Source: Heterostelium multicystogenum (taxonomy: Eukaryota > Evosea > Eumycetozoa > Acytosteliales > Acytosteliaceae). From it: DNA of 64,000 bases. Under the pieces are notes generated by a model. It ran no database searches, was not told the origin of the DNA, and saw nothing but the letters and a program-made list of their open reading frames with translations. The DNA lies in assembly GCA_003667245.1 (NCBI GenBank), contig RCNN01000096.1, positions 1 to 64,000 of the forward strand, read 5' to 3'. This document shows positions 1 to 9,262 of the stretch, in pieces. The position numbers were made by a program, and so were the translations under genes. Within the stretch, counting starts at the first letter, position 1; the number at the start of each line of letters is the position of its first letter.

Positions 1-320
1 ATTTTTTTAATTTTAAATTTATTATTATTGTGCAAAAGCTAGCTAGTTAGTTGTAACCAAAGGAATAACCACTGATTCGACCTATCTAAGCTAAGAATAT
101 GCTGATGTACGTGACTTGGCAAACATGGTCCATTCATATATGGTGAAAGGAGGAGGATGGTGTAAGATTTTTTGTGTTTTTATGTTTTTGACAAGTGCTA
201 CCAGTTGTTTAATATTGTTTGACTGATAGTTGAATGTTGACTTGTCTGATGAAAGCAGGTGACTTCTTAAGCATATATACCAGGTGCCTCGTTATCTTGA
301 TAAGTTATCCAATCATTTAT
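1..320. other. Left edge, no gene seen
   Basis: AT-rich sequence downstream of the NR2C2AP-like gene. No open frame with coding character, no tRNA and no long repeat was seen. It probably holds the 3' flank of that minus-strand gene. Confidence 0.5.
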
Positions 321-856
321 TTATTGATGCTCACTTCCAATTAGATCTAATTTGTAAATTGTAATTCGACCAAAGAAATCTGTGCTTGTCTTAAATAATA
401 CTTTGACTTGAAGTACATTCTTAATATCTACTGGGAAGACCTAGAGTGTTATATATATCAATCAATCACAAGTCAGCAAAAAGACTACAAAGTACATTGA
501 GTTTATTTAGGAGATTACTTTACCTGTAGTGTGTTGATATCCTCTGGAAAGAAGTTGCTGACCAATTTAAACTTTTGAGTTTCGTCGTCGGCATAGACAG
601 CCAATATTTCACAATCCTTACCAACGAACCGCCTTGGGAAGCAGATTTGTAGTGAGGTGATGTCGACTGGTTGTTCAGTCTGTCCGTCGTCCTTTAGGAA
701 CTGAATGACACACGACTGAGGCGATCCTTGGTGCGAATTCCAGCAGGATTCGTCGTTGCCGTCAAACATATTGTTCTTTCCATACTCTTTACTATTCTTG
801 TTCAAAACAGAACTGACTTTGCTGCTGAATCGCCCTGGTAAAAGTAAACTACTCAT
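321..856 (-). CDS. NR2C2AP (TRA16)-like protein, two exons
   Basis: Homologue of the nuclear receptor 2C2-associated protein family, small beta-sandwich (discoidin/F5-8C-like) proteins. Exon 1 (856 to about 528) encodes SKVSSVLNKNSKEYGK, then MFDGNDESCWNSHQGSPQ, matching the family's SSVLN...GK..LFD..EETCWNS.QG block. It ends ...NTLQ at a GTAAAG donor. The intron runs to the CTCTAG acceptor near 442. Exon 2 encodes VFPVDIKNVLQVKVLF, then KTSTDFFGRITIYKLDLIG and ends SEHQ-stop at 321-323; the TDFFGR..IY...L.G ending is the family signature. Spliced length is about 150 residues, near the family's usual 140. The first ATG (854-856) is used and no frameshift is present. The family name comes from the human protein; amoebae lack nuclear receptors, so the molecular role here is unknown. 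It is divergent from the PITP gene. Family assignment is sure, function is not. Confidence 0.88.
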
Positions 857-1552
857 CTTTCTAAACTAATATATATCCAAATACAAAGTCGTCCAACAGA
901 CACTAGCAACTCAGTTTTAGATATTACAATCTTTAGAAATGTGTCAACGAAATGAAATGACGTGGTGGTGAATGCTGATGTGTGTGGGTGGTTGGTGTTG
1001 TTTGTTCTCTACGTTTTCGTATTGGGAACAACAATAACATCGACAGTCACAACAAATAAATCAAACAAAATAGTTTTAAAAAATTGGGATTCAGATCTCA
1101 TTCAAAAAAAAAATCTTTCAATTTTTTAAGAATACCCCCCAACTTTGTATAATTTTTGAAATATTTTTTTTTCGACTATCTCATTAATAAACAATATTTT
1201 CTCCCAAATTTATACAAACCTAACATTCTACAAAGAATAAATTAAAATATTCTTATTTCTTTATTACTTATTTATTTAAAGTATTTTCGATATACAAACA
1301 TTACATAGGCATTAACTAAAAAAGTAAAACTTAAACTAAAAGATAGATAGTAGCACTTCCTTATTGTTGGAGTTTTAAAGGAGCAAAGAATAGCAATAAT
1401 AATAGTATCAAGAAGTAGTAGTATATATATTATTACCTTTCGCGAACAACAACAACAATAACAACAAAAGTTCTGCCTTTACAGTAAAAATACAATAGGG
1501 TTGTTTTATTAAGAAAATCAAAGCAAATATAATACATATATTTTATAAAAAC
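857..1552. promoter_or_regulatory. Divergent intergenic promoter region
   Basis: About 700 bases between two divergent start codons (NR2C2AP-like on minus, PITP on plus). Very AT-rich with several T- and A-runs, including an A-rich stretch at 1106-1130 and (ACA)n-like sequence near 1445-1470. No further gene is seen. It must hold both promoters, but I could not single out elements. Confidence 0.5.
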
Positions 1553-2780
1553 ATGGTTTTAATTAGAGAATATAGAATACCACTTCCAATTACAGTTGAA
1601 GAATATAAAATTGCCCAACTGTATATGGTTGCAAAAGTTAGTCGTAATCATACCTCCAATGGTGAAGGTGTTTGAAATTATCGAAAATAAGGTAATTTTA
1701 CTTTAAGACCAGATTACCTGCTATGGTGACAATACAATAATCTACAATACTAATCCTATTCAATGTCATGGATATAATTTATGATTGGTGTATTGTATGA
1801 ATTGTTTACTCAATTGATGATGTTGTGTGTTACTATTATTATAATTATTATAGCCATTCACAGAAGGTGCGCTATCAGGCCAGTTCACTCATAAGATCTT
1901 CCACTTGGGAAGTAAATTACCAAATTGGTTGAAAGCAGTTGCACCCACCTCAGCATTGCAAGTCGAAGAGAAAGCTTGGAATGCTTATCCTTATTGTAAA
2001 ACTCAATATGCAGTAAGTAGAGGAACTTTTAGTTCGTTCGGTCTATCTAGATTTTTTAAATCTAATCATTCTTCTTCAGTGTCCCTTTTTAGGGGAGAGA
2101 TTCTCAATCTCGATCGAAACAAAATATTCACCAGATGCAGGAACTCAAGAAAATGTAAGTAGAATCATTGACTTATGGTTATAGATTGATGTTGACCCCG
2201 TGTAATTTAGTGCTTAAACTTGCAACCAGAAGAGTTGGCTATTAGAGAAGTTGATTTCGTTGATATAGCACACGATCCAATCGATCCAGTTAAATATAAA
2301 CCAGAAGAGGACCCAACTTTATTCGTTTCACAGAAAACCGGAAGAGGAAAGCTTGCAAAAGATTGGTCGGTATGTATTGATAAATAAAACTTCCTCACAG
2401 TTACATTGGCAACTAATATATTTCTCTTAGAAAAATACATCTCCTGTAATGTGTAGTTATAAAGTTTGTAAAGTCGAGTTTAAAATATTGGGGATTCCAA
2501 ACAAAAGTAGAGCAATTTATCCAAAGGGCTGCAATTAGAGATATCTTATTCATGGGTCATCGTCAAGTATTCTGTTGGATGGATGAGTGGTTTGGAATGG
2601 ATATGAATGACATTAGAAAGATGGAAGAAGATACAAAGAGAGAGTTACAAGATGTATGTATTGTGCTAGTGTTAGGTTTTGTTTATTTTCAAAAAATACT
2701 GACCATGTCTTTGTTTAAAGTTAATTAAAAATCAAAATTTACAACAACAGCCGATTCAAAATATTGTTGATGAGCAATAA
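1553..2780 (+). CDS. Phosphatidylinositol transfer protein, class I
   Basis: Soluble PITP of the StART-like fold that exchanges phosphatidylinositol and phosphatidylcholine between membranes. It begins MVLIREYRIPLPITVEEYKI and continues QLYMVAKVSRN, as in animal PITPalpha/beta. Later blocks match too: FTHKIFHLGSKLPNWLKAV, EKAWNAYPYCKTQYA, CPFLGERFSISIETKYS, KTGRGKLAKDW, RQVFCWMDEWFGMDMNDIRK and a MEEDTKREL tail. Six exons: 1553-1691, 1854-2012, 2080-2154, 2211-2369, 2431-2653, 2721-2780, all with GT..AG introns of 61-162 nt. Two single-base frame breaks fall in conserved sequence: one extra T in TTT at 1671-1673 (GEGV-EIIENK) and one extra A in AAAA at 2482-2485 (VEFK-YWGFQTKVEQF). Removing one base at each restores the family sequence, so I treat them as sequence errors; a recent pseudogene is the alternative. 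The spliced length of about 270 residues equals the family norm. Confidence 0.9.
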
Positions 2781-2840
2781 ATAACTAACAGAAAACAATG
2801 ACAAAAAGATTATCCTTCATTGGAAAGTCAACAATAAAGC

Positions 2841-2922
2841 TTCACAGAAAATTTGATTGACAAAGATTTTATTATTTTGGACCTTCTAAATGTCAATTTG
2901 TCAATCACAAATTTCATGTGAA
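2841..2922. repeat. Imperfect inverted repeat (foldback)
   Basis: Left arm 2841-2864 (TTCACAGAAAATTTGATTGACAAA) is written here only by its core GATTGACAAA; right arm 2897-2922 carries TTTGTCAATC and then a near-complement of the rest with two small insertions. Arms are about 24-26 nt around a 32-nt loop. A second CACAAATTTC / GAAATTTGTG pair overlaps the right arm. No element family was recognised. Confidence 0.5.
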
Positions 2923-2994
2923 ACTAATTGACAATATAAATATTTTTGACAGAAATTTGTGTTTCAGAGCTTGGAATGGCTATAAATATTGTAT

Positions 2995-3020
2995 TAATAC
3001 ATTGTTTAAACAATGTATTA
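2995..3020. repeat. Perfect 26-bp palindrome
   Basis: The half-site TAATACATTGTTT is followed directly by its exact reverse complement, with no loop. It lies 31 bases before the ATG of the small open frame at 3052. It could be a cruciform, a dimeric protein site, or the terminus of a lost foldback element. Confidence 0.75.
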
Positions 3021-3051
3021 TATCATTCAATCTAAATAATTTAAAATCAAA

Positions 3052-3225
3052 ATGTTCTTAGCTGTTGTACAATCCTCCAAAATACCAAATTATTGTTGCA
3101 CTCTCAACAAAGTTGTAGCCAGACTTCCAATTCATATGAAACCAATTTCATTGACCAAAGAGAAGTCCATCCAGCAATCTACAGTGTCAATAGTTTTTAA
3201 CGATATAGAATATCATCATAAATAA
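3052..3225 (+). CDS. Small open frame, 57 codons, unrecognised
   Basis: ATG preceded by AAAATCAAA, a good context for this genome, after AT-rich sequence. The product begins MFLAVVQSSKIPNYCCTLN and ends NDIEYHHK. No motif, signal peptide or membrane segment is convincing. It might be a small gene or chance. The palindrome just upstream is the only supporting context. Confidence 0.2.
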   Translation: MFLAVVQSSKIPNYCCTLNKVVARLPIHMKPISLTKEKSIQQSTVSIVFNDIEYHHK

Positions 3226-3395
3226 ACTTTCAGTTATAGAGTCTATTCTATATTATTGTTAACAGCTCTTTTGAGAGATCTTATAATTATACAATTTAAA
3301 TAAGGTTTATTATTATTATTATTAATGAATACTATTACATGTTGAGATTAAATATATTGATTGAAGATTTTTGATTTGATGTAATGCTGTTTAGT

Positions 3396-3741
3396 TTAAG
3401 CGGCTTGAATGTAGAACTTAACAATTAAACCATCTGTTCCATCATTGAATTCAACTTCACTGTTTGAAACCAAACCTAATGGGTGAAGCTTCTTGAAGGC
3501 ATCGATTGTCAAAACCTTTGTCCAGTTTACATCTTTCAATAACAATGATAATTCAATATATATATATATATATATATTGAGACAAGTGAATAGGATGGTT
3601 ATCATCTATAACCATCTCAAATTCTAAAGCTAGTTTATTGAATCTATTATTAATTGGGAAGTATATCAATCTTATAATAGTCAGTTGAGTGGTCGGTTCT
3701 GAATAGTTTGGATCATCATCTTTCCAGTTGATTGTTGCCTC
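3396..3741 (-). pseudogene. Unrecognised coding fragment (C-terminal part of a gene)
   Basis: An open frame of 115 codons runs to a TAA at 3396-3398. It reads ATINWKDDDPNYSEPTTQL, then LIYFPINNRFNKLALEFEMV, and ends KLHPLGLVSNSEVEFNDGTD then GLIVKFYIQAA. The composition is that of a real globular protein, but I do not recognise the family. A (TA)n microsatellite (about 3556-3577) reads as YIYIYIYI within the frame, suggesting expansion in a decayed copy or an unrecognised intron. Upstream, an in-frame TGA at 3742-3744 closes it. No start codon or upstream exons were identified. The retrotransposon fragment adjoining at about 3824 may have truncated it. Confidence 0.35.
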
Positions 3742-3925
3742 TCAGTTTGGATCTCTGGAATGAGTGATAACTGTTTGTTTGTTTGGTCAGGTTGTTGACT
3801 GTTAGCTTAAACCTGATTTAGATTTTGATTTGAATTGGGTAGTTGTAATGTAATTAGTTTGTTGTTGTTCCAATGTTTGTTGTAATGGTTGGTAATTTCT
3901 GTGATCTTAAGATCGCACAGGATGA

Positions 3926-4813
3926 TTAGACCATCCTTTGTTGCGTTGTTCCTTTGTTTGTCCACCATAAGATTCTTTCTAAAGAGGTGTAATATACGGA
4001 TTTCACAACGTGTTTGAGCCTATGGAGTATGATGTCTTCGTTTATGAAGCTAGGTGTTTCGTTGTGTATCTTCTTGTTTCTGTGGTTCCAGGCATATTCC
4101 ATAAGTAAGGCGATTAGGTTGGTTAAAAGTTCGCTTTCTTTGGAGATGTTGAGTCTCCGGATTTCCCATCTGTTGAACTTGACGTCGATTTGTTTGGCTG
4201 CTTCTTCAAAGTGAGGGACTAGCACTGAATGGACATAAGGACAGTTGAAGAAGATATGCTCTGAGGTTTCAGGTGCATTACAATGAATGCAGGTTACATT
4301 GGTACCTTTGACTAGGGGCAGGATATTGAGAAAATAGCGTCAGATGAGGTCTCTTCCTTTGATCGGTTTGATTTTGGAAAGTTTCCTGATATGGGCTAAG
4401 ATGTTGATTCCCTTCGATTGGATTTCGATTTGGCCGGGAGTTGGTTTGAACAGATTCCTCTCTTTTTTTGTTTGATTGTCCATCATTGTGTAGTAGACCT
4501 CCTTGAGTTTGACTCTGGGCTTATCCTCAGATACTTGTAGGTAGTTGGTAGGAAGGGTGAAGGTTTCAATTAGCTTGTGATAGTGGGGTGGGAACATGAC
4601 TTTCCAGGCTTCTTTGAATTTGAGAACTAGTTTTGACTTGGATTTGTCCAATGATTGCTGTTTCCAAACCTTTCCAAAGGAAAGGTTGTCCTCTCTGTTG
4701 TTAGAACAATGTTCCAAGAATCTCTCGTATAACCAGGCTTTTTGTGCTGATGCTCTGTTTGTCATATCCAGAGCCCGATTCCACCTTCGTCAATGTCACA
4801 TGACGCTCTCGCT
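3926..4813 (-). pseudogene. ORF2 C-terminal fragment of TRE-like retrotransposon
   Basis: This is the post-RT region of a non-LTR ORF2. The zinc-binding motif is CIHCNAPETSEHIFFNC (C-x2-C-x7-H-x4-C), as in zf-RVT domains, followed by VPHFEEAAKQIDVKFNRWEI and a C-terminal stop at 3926-3928. The reading frame moves at about 4340 (between GRDLI and RYFLNILPLVKG) and at about 4765 (GLW to MTNRAS, where a G run is one short), so it cannot make a continuous product as written. RT and endonuclease domains are absent through 5' truncation, the usual result of incomplete reverse transcription. Confidence 0.7.
4809..4813. repeat. Target-site duplication, left copy (TCGCT)
   Basis: TCGCT directly precedes the left LTR and is repeated at 9424-9428 after the right LTR. 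Five-base duplications are normal for Ty3/gypsy integrases. Confidence 0.88.
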
Positions 4814-4974
4814 TGTTACGAATAATTTATGAGATGATCAAGTAATTTAGAATATAAGACTATCTTTATTGATACATTGAATTAATCTATTTATACTGAT
4901 TGGTTGTTCTAATAGAATCCCTGGTTGCATGATTCTAGAATGCTACGTCATCATTATTCCATCTGTGGGTTACA
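4814..4974 (-). repeat. 3' LTR (161 bp)
   Basis: Reads TGTAACCC...TTCGTAACA on the minus strand, the same as the copy at 9263-9423. Within it, on the minus strand, lie CCAAT, then TATAAATAG (4887-4895) and AATAAA (4865-4870), so one short repeat seems to carry both promoter and polyadenylation signals. In this copy AATAAA would serve 3'-end formation. Confidence 0.93.
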
Positions 4975-4976
4975 AT

Positions 4977-7900
4977 TTACCCCCCCTTGACTTCAGTCAC
5001 ACCATCGGACATTATCTTGCTAACTGTTCTCCAATACTCGTTGATCGCCGAACTCATGGCTGTTCCTTTAATCCACGCCGATATATTCTTTTTCATGTCT
5101 TTTACCAAATATGTAAATCCTGTCTTGGTAGGTCTATGTTGAAGGATCTTGATATCAGCTGCTCTTGAGTTGTAGAAAATTGTTGGGTCTCCTTCCTTCA
5201 TTGGTTGAGTTCTGAACGGTATGAGTTTCGACGCGTGGAATACTGGATGAATCTTGAATTGAATTGGTAGTTGCACCTTGAATGAAATCGGTATTCCTAA
5301 ATCTGACTTGATTACATCAATTACTTCAAACGGTCCTATGTTGATAGGTGTCAACTTTCCTTCTTCCTTGGCATTGGAGTATACGTGCTTTGATTTGATC
5401 AATACCCAATCTCCTATTTTGATATTCGTTTGACTACTATCTGGCATTGATAATTTCTCATTGCTTGTTTCGATAGCATCTTTAGCTGCCATCCACCGAT
5501 TTGCTTGTCTGAGTCTCCATTCTTCTGCTGTACTGTAGTCTTCATCATATCTTTTAAAGTAAGTTAATGTCGCTGGAACCAATGGTTTTCTTCCATAAAT
5601 AACTTCAAATGGGGATAATCCAGTTGTTGAATTGACTGTGTTGTTTAACGAAAATTGAATTAACGGTAACGTCTCTTCCCAGTTGTTTGATTGTGAGTGA
5701 AGATATGCTCTCATTCTCTCTTGTATTACCCTGTTGAATACTTCTGTTTGGCCGTCTGACTGTGGGTGATATGTTGTTGATAGCGCCAACTTGACATCCA
5801 ATTTCTTTGTTAATTGTTTCCAAAAATCGCTAGTGAACCTAGTGTCTCTATCCGAAATAATCTTTCTCGGCATACCATGATGAACGAACACATGTTCTAT
5901 AAACAGATTTGCGACTTCTTCAGCTGTCACTGTCTTTGTGGTTGGTATGATTGTGACGAATTTCGATAACTTGTCTACTACCACTAATAAAGAATCGTTT
6001 CCTTGCTTGGTTCTAGGTAAGGCTGTCACAAAATCCATAGATATAGTTTCAAACGGCTTGTCAGGCGGTGGTATCGGATGTAGACTAGACTCAACTGGAC
6101 GTCTATACTTAATCTTTTGACATGTTTCACAACCTTCAACATACTTCTTGATCTCGTCGTACATCTTTGGCCAGTAATACAACTCTCTTAAGTTCCCATA
6201 TGTGGTTTCAAATCCTCTGTGAGCTGATAAGATTGAGTCATGATGGTTATAAATTAACTTTAACTTCAATTCCTTGTCATCCGGAATACATAACCTAGTT
6301 TGATTTTTGTAGATTAGTGAGTTTTCTTGATTCAATGAATAAGAATTAATTTCGATTCCTTTTTCCAACCGTTCTAGAATATCACAGAATTTTTCATCAA
6401 TCAAATATTTTTGCACTAATTCTTCACGCCATGACTCATCAATATTTATAGTTGAATAGTTTCTTGACAGCGCATCAGCTACAATGTTATCTTCACCTCT
6501 TCTGTGTACAATTGTATAATCGTATTCTTCTAGCTTTTGAATCCATCTAGTCAATCTTGGGTTCGGTTTAGGTAGCGTCTTTAAATACTTAAGACTCTCA
6601 TGATCAGTGACAATGGTAATTGGTGGACCTAGTAAGTGATGTCTTAGCTTCTCGATTCCGTATATTATGGCTAATAGTTCTCTCTCTCTCACAGGGTATT
6701 TCCTCTCTTCCTTTGTCAATTTTCTGGATATAAACGCTACTGGCAGGGTTCTCTTTAATGGATCCTTTGATTGATATAACACACCTCCAATTGCTATGTC
6801 CGAGGCATCTGTCTCTAACACAAATGGTACGTCTTTCTGAATAGGATTTAACAAAGTACGTTTCGCTAATTCTTTCTTCAAACCTTCGAAACCTTTTTGC
6901 TCTTTCTCAGTCCAAACAAACTTCGCATCTTTTGCTAACAAATCAGACAATGGTGCTGCTAATTCTGCATAGCCTTGTATGTGGTCTTGGAAATAAGCCA
7001 TTGTGCCTAGGAAACTTCGCACTTCTTCTATTGTCTTTGGCACTTTCCATTCCTGAATAGCTGAAACTTTCGATTCAGATGGTCGGATACCTTCAGCTGA
7101 AAGATGATGTCCAAGATATTCAATCTCAGTCTGGAAGAACAGACACTTCTTCGAATTCGCGTAGAGTTTCTCTTTCCGATGTAGATCTAAAACTAGCTTC
7201 AAGTGCTTCTTATGTTCTTCTAAAGTTTTCGAAAATATTAGTATGTCGTCTAAGTAGATAACCATGAACTTCCCGATATATTCCGAAAATATCTTCATCA
7301 TCATTCTGGTAAACGTTGCTGGTGCATTGGTCAAACCAAACGGTACTACTCGATACTGGAATTGTCCTTGCTTGCAAACAAACGCGGTCTTAGGTCTGCT
7401 TTCTTCTTCTAGGTACAGTTGCTCATAACCAGATCTTAAATCTATCAATGAATAGTATTTGGCTCCACTTGCAGTTTCCAACAGTTCATCAATTCTTGGT
7501 AATGGATGTTTGTCTTTGATAGTTTGTTTGTTTAATGCACGATAATCCACACACATTCTTAGAGATCCGTCCTTCTTCTTTACAAACAGAATTCCTGCTC
7601 CGTATGGCGAATTACTTGGTTCAATAATACCTTGTTTCAACATTTCTGGGATTCTCTTCTTGATTTCTTCCTCCTCTACTGGAGCTAAACGATATGGCGG
7701 CCTGTATTGCGGTACACTTCCTTCCACTTCTCTAATAGCTAACTTAACACCTCTATCCGGCGGAAGCTCTTCCGGTAGTTTATCCACGAGTACGTCCCTG
7801 TACTCCATCCTTATCGTATGCGATAGTATCTCAGTTTCTGACATTCTAACCACACGAGTATTGTTAAGTTCTTCGACTGCAATTGATGCTTCATTGAGTG

Positions 7901-8420
7901 TCTCTTCATTCCTTATAGTGAGTAAGTAAATTTCTTCCACTTTACCTCTTTTAAGAGCTCTGTTCAAACTTTTGGCTGACACTATTTCCTTGGTCACATC
8001 TAGACTTCCGAGTGATTCTTCCTTCCAATCAATTTGAGGATTCCTAGTCTTTAACCATGGTAAACCTAAAATTATTGGATTCTTCAATTCCTTGAACACA
8101 ACAAAAGATTGTTCATGCTCCGCTCCTTCATGATTTACTACACACGTCGCCAATCCATCTGCCCTAATTAACATTCCGTTTGCTAAACGAACGTTATACT
8201 TTTTATCACTATCTACCGTCAATCCCAATTCCACAGCTTTAGCTGTCGCCATGAAATTTGATGACGCACCGCTATCCAACACTCCTACCGACTCCTTCCC
8301 GTTAATCAAGATACTTGCTCTTATTAACGCACTCTCCCCTGACTCCATTGCAAGAACAGTAGATTCGGAGTCATCATCTACTTTCTCTCTTTTCCCTCGG
8401 TCTCCTTTGACTTCTTCCAT
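4977..8420 (-). CDS. pol: Retrotransposon Pol: protease-RT-RNase H-integrase-chromodomain-like
   Basis: 1147 residues without interruption. The aspartic protease active site is LDSGASSNFM at about residue 48. The reverse transcriptase has GLTNAPATF at about 365 and the catalytic YLDD in VIYLDDILIF at about 388. RNase H begins LETDASDIAIGGVLY and ends EDNIVADALSR. The integrase has the HHCC zinc motif (H..H in HRGFETTYGNL, CETCQK) at about 735-780, and a DDE core: D in SMDFVTALPRTK, D in IISDRDTRFTSDFWK, E in YHPQSDGQTEVFNRVIQER. The C-terminal VFHASKLIPF block, then KILQHRPTKTGFTYLVKD and AWIKGTAMSSAINEYW, resembles a degenerate chromodomain. Pol overlaps gag by 43 bp in the -1 frame, so it is probably made as Gag-Pol by frameshifting, not from its own ATG. 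Its last codons are the polypurine tract; it stops two bases before the LTR. Confidence 0.95.
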   Translation of the reverse strand: MEEVKGDRGKREKVDDDSESTVLAMESGESALIRASILINGKESVGVLDSGASSNFMATAKAVELGLTVDSDKKYNVRLANGMLIRADGLATCVVNHEGAEHEQSFVVFKELKNPIILGLPWLKTRNPQIDWKEESLGSLDVTKEIVSAKSLNRALKRGKVEEIYLLTIRNEETLNEASIAVEELNNTRVVRMSETEILSHTIRMEYRDVLVDKLPEELPPDRGVKLAIREVEGSVPQYRPPYRLAPVEEEEIKKRIPEMLKQGIIEPSNSPYGAGILFVKKKDGSLRMCVDYRALNKQTIKDKHPLPRIDELLETASGAKYYSLIDLRSGYEQLYLEEESRPKTAFVCKQGQFQYRVVPFGLTNAPATFTRMMMKIFSEYIGKFMVIYLDDILIFSKTLEEHKKHLKLVLDLHRKEKLYANSKKCLFFQTEIEYLGHHLSAEGIRPSESKVSAIQEWKVPKTIEEVRSFLGTMAYFQDHIQGYAELAAPLSDLLAKDAKFVWTEKEQKGFEGLKKELAKRTLLNPIQKDVPFVLETDASDIAIGGVLYQSKDPLKRTLPVAFISRKLTKEERKYPVRERELLAIIYGIEKLRHHLLGPPITIVTDHESLKYLKTLPKPNPRLTRWIQKLEEYDYTIVHRRGEDNIVADALSRNYSTINIDESWREELVQKYLIDEKFCDILERLEKGIEINSYSLNQENSLIYKNQTRLCIPDDKELKLKLIYNHHDSILSAHRGFETTYGNLRELYYWPKMYDEIKKYVEGCETCQKIKYRRPVESSLHPIPPPDKPFETISMDFVTALPRTKQGNDSLLVVVDKLSKFVTIIPTTKTVTAEEVANLFIEHVFVHHGMPRKIISDRDTRFTSDFWKQLTKKLDVKLALSTTYHPQSDGQTEVFNRVIQERMRAYLHSQSNNWEETLPLIQFSLNNTVNSTTGLSPFEVIYGRKPLVPATLTYFKRYDEDYSTAEEWRLRQANRWMAAKDAIETSNEKLSMPDSSQTNIKIGDWVLIKSKHVYSNAKEEGKLTPINIGPFEVIDVIKSDLGIPISFKVQLPIQFKIHPVFHASKLIPFRTQPMKEGDPTIFYNSRAADIKILQHRPTKTGFTYLVKDMKKNISAWIKGTAMSSAINEYWRTVSKIMSDGVTEVKGG
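4980..4988 (-). other. Polypurine tract
   Basis: AAGGGGGGG on the minus strand, just inside the 3' LTR. It would be the RNase H-resistant primer for plus-strand DNA synthesis. It also encodes the final Lys-Gly-Gly of Pol, with the stop codon directly after. Confidence 0.7.
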
Positions 8421-9220
8421 TCAAAGCAATCCTTCTTCCAGTGTCCCTTCTTCTTGCAATACATACATTGGTCACTTGAAATACGAGTACCTTTCTTTCC
8501 TCTGAGTTTATGGCCATCCATTCTTCCCAGTTCCATCTTTTCAATCGTTGGCACTGTAGAACTAGTAGAGATTCTCATCACTATCTTGTAAGCTTGTCTA
8601 ACAGCATCTTGGTATGATACTGGTTCCAAGTCCTCTACCTTCTCTGCAATCGATTTCTCCAAACCGACTATGTACAACATACGCAAGTCATCATCTGCCA
8701 TCGTGGCTACATCTTGGGCTAAGCGACTAAATTTCTCATTATATTCCTCCAAGTCTCTTGACTTGTTGCCCCTCATCCTTAATGCGTATAACTCTTTTCT
8801 GGCCGTATCAGCACGATTCTCTGGCTGGAAGCGTTCTCTCATTCTGCGAGCCATGTATTCTAAAGTTATAGCATCATCTCCGGCGGTCATCTTAATATAA
8901 TGGGCATGTCTACTAGCGGGTCCCGACAAATATGTCTCTAATAAATCAACTTGTGCTTCCTCAGGACAATTTGTCAATCTAACATAACGATTAAATATTT
9001 CAATCCATTCTGTCCACTGCATTCCATCAGTTTTTCCCTCAAACTTAGGTGGAGTACCATATTTCACTGCAGGTCTAGCTCCGGCGGCTGGTTTAAGATT
9101 ACTTATTTGGCCCTGCACAAATTGATGTTGTGCCTGAATCTTATTATTTTGATTCTGAAGTTCAATAGTTAGGCTCATTATTGCCTCTTGTAAATCTTGG
9201 AATTGCTTTTGGATTTCCAT
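8378..9220 (-). CDS. gag: Retrotransposon Gag with CCHC zinc knuckle
   Basis: 280 residues starting MEIQKQFQDLQEAIMSL with an N-terminal coiled-coil-like stretch, followed by a Ty3/gypsy gag capsid region (LLETYLSGPASRHAHYIKM, then ELYALRMRGNKSRDLEEYNE, FSRLAQDVA). Near the C-terminus is one zinc knuckle, CMYCKKKGHWKKDC (C-x2-C-x4-H-x4-C), for RNA packaging. The ATG at 9218-9220 is the first after the primer-binding site. The last 43 bases overlap pol, and the slippery heptamer GGGAAAA lies 10-16 bases before the gag stop codon, so most ribosomes would stop here and a fraction would continue into Pol. Confidence 0.93.
   Translation of the reverse strand: MEIQKQFQDLQEAIMSLTIELQNQNNKIQAQHQFVQGQISNLKPAAGARPAVKYGTPPKFEGKTDGMQWTEWIEIFNRYVRLTNCPEEAQVDLLETYLSGPASRHAHYIKMTAGDDAITLEYMARRMRERFQPENRADTARKELYALRMRGNKSRDLEEYNEKFSRLAQDVATMADDDLRMLYIVGLEKSIAEKVEDLEPVSYQDAVRQAYKIVMRISTSSTVPTIEKMELGRMDGHKLRGKKGTRISSDQCMYCKKKGHWKKDCFEWKKSKETEGKERK
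8390..8396 (-). promoter_or_regulatory. -1 ribosomal frameshift slippery heptamer
   Basis: On the minus strand, GGGAAAA is placed in gag phase as G GGA AAA, the canonical X XXY YYZ form. Slipping back one base at this site moves from gag (...TEGK) into the open pol frame (...GKREKVDDD). It lies inside the 43-bp gag/pol overlap. Confidence 0.75.
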
Positions 9221-9249
9221 TATATTGTATTTTTTTTTTAAGTTCTTCA

Positions 9250-9259
9250 GATGCTACCA
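9250..9259 (-). other. Primer-binding site
   Basis: TGGTAGCATC on the minus strand begins three bases after the 5' LTR. TGGTA followed by G matches the 3' end complement of initiator tRNA-Met, as used by Ty1 and Ty3 (TGGTAGCGCC). The identity of the primer tRNA is inferred from this short match. Confidence 0.6.
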
Positions 9260-9262
9260 AAT

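Larger units (their letters stand above)
2781..3395. other. Intergenic, palindrome-rich
   Basis: Region between the convergent ends of the PITP gene and an unrecognised minus-strand coding fragment. It holds an imperfect inverted repeat (2841-2922), a perfect 26-bp palindrome (2995-3020) and a 57-codon open frame (3052-3225), each listed separately, plus a (TTA)n tract around 3305-3325. Confidence 0.5.
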
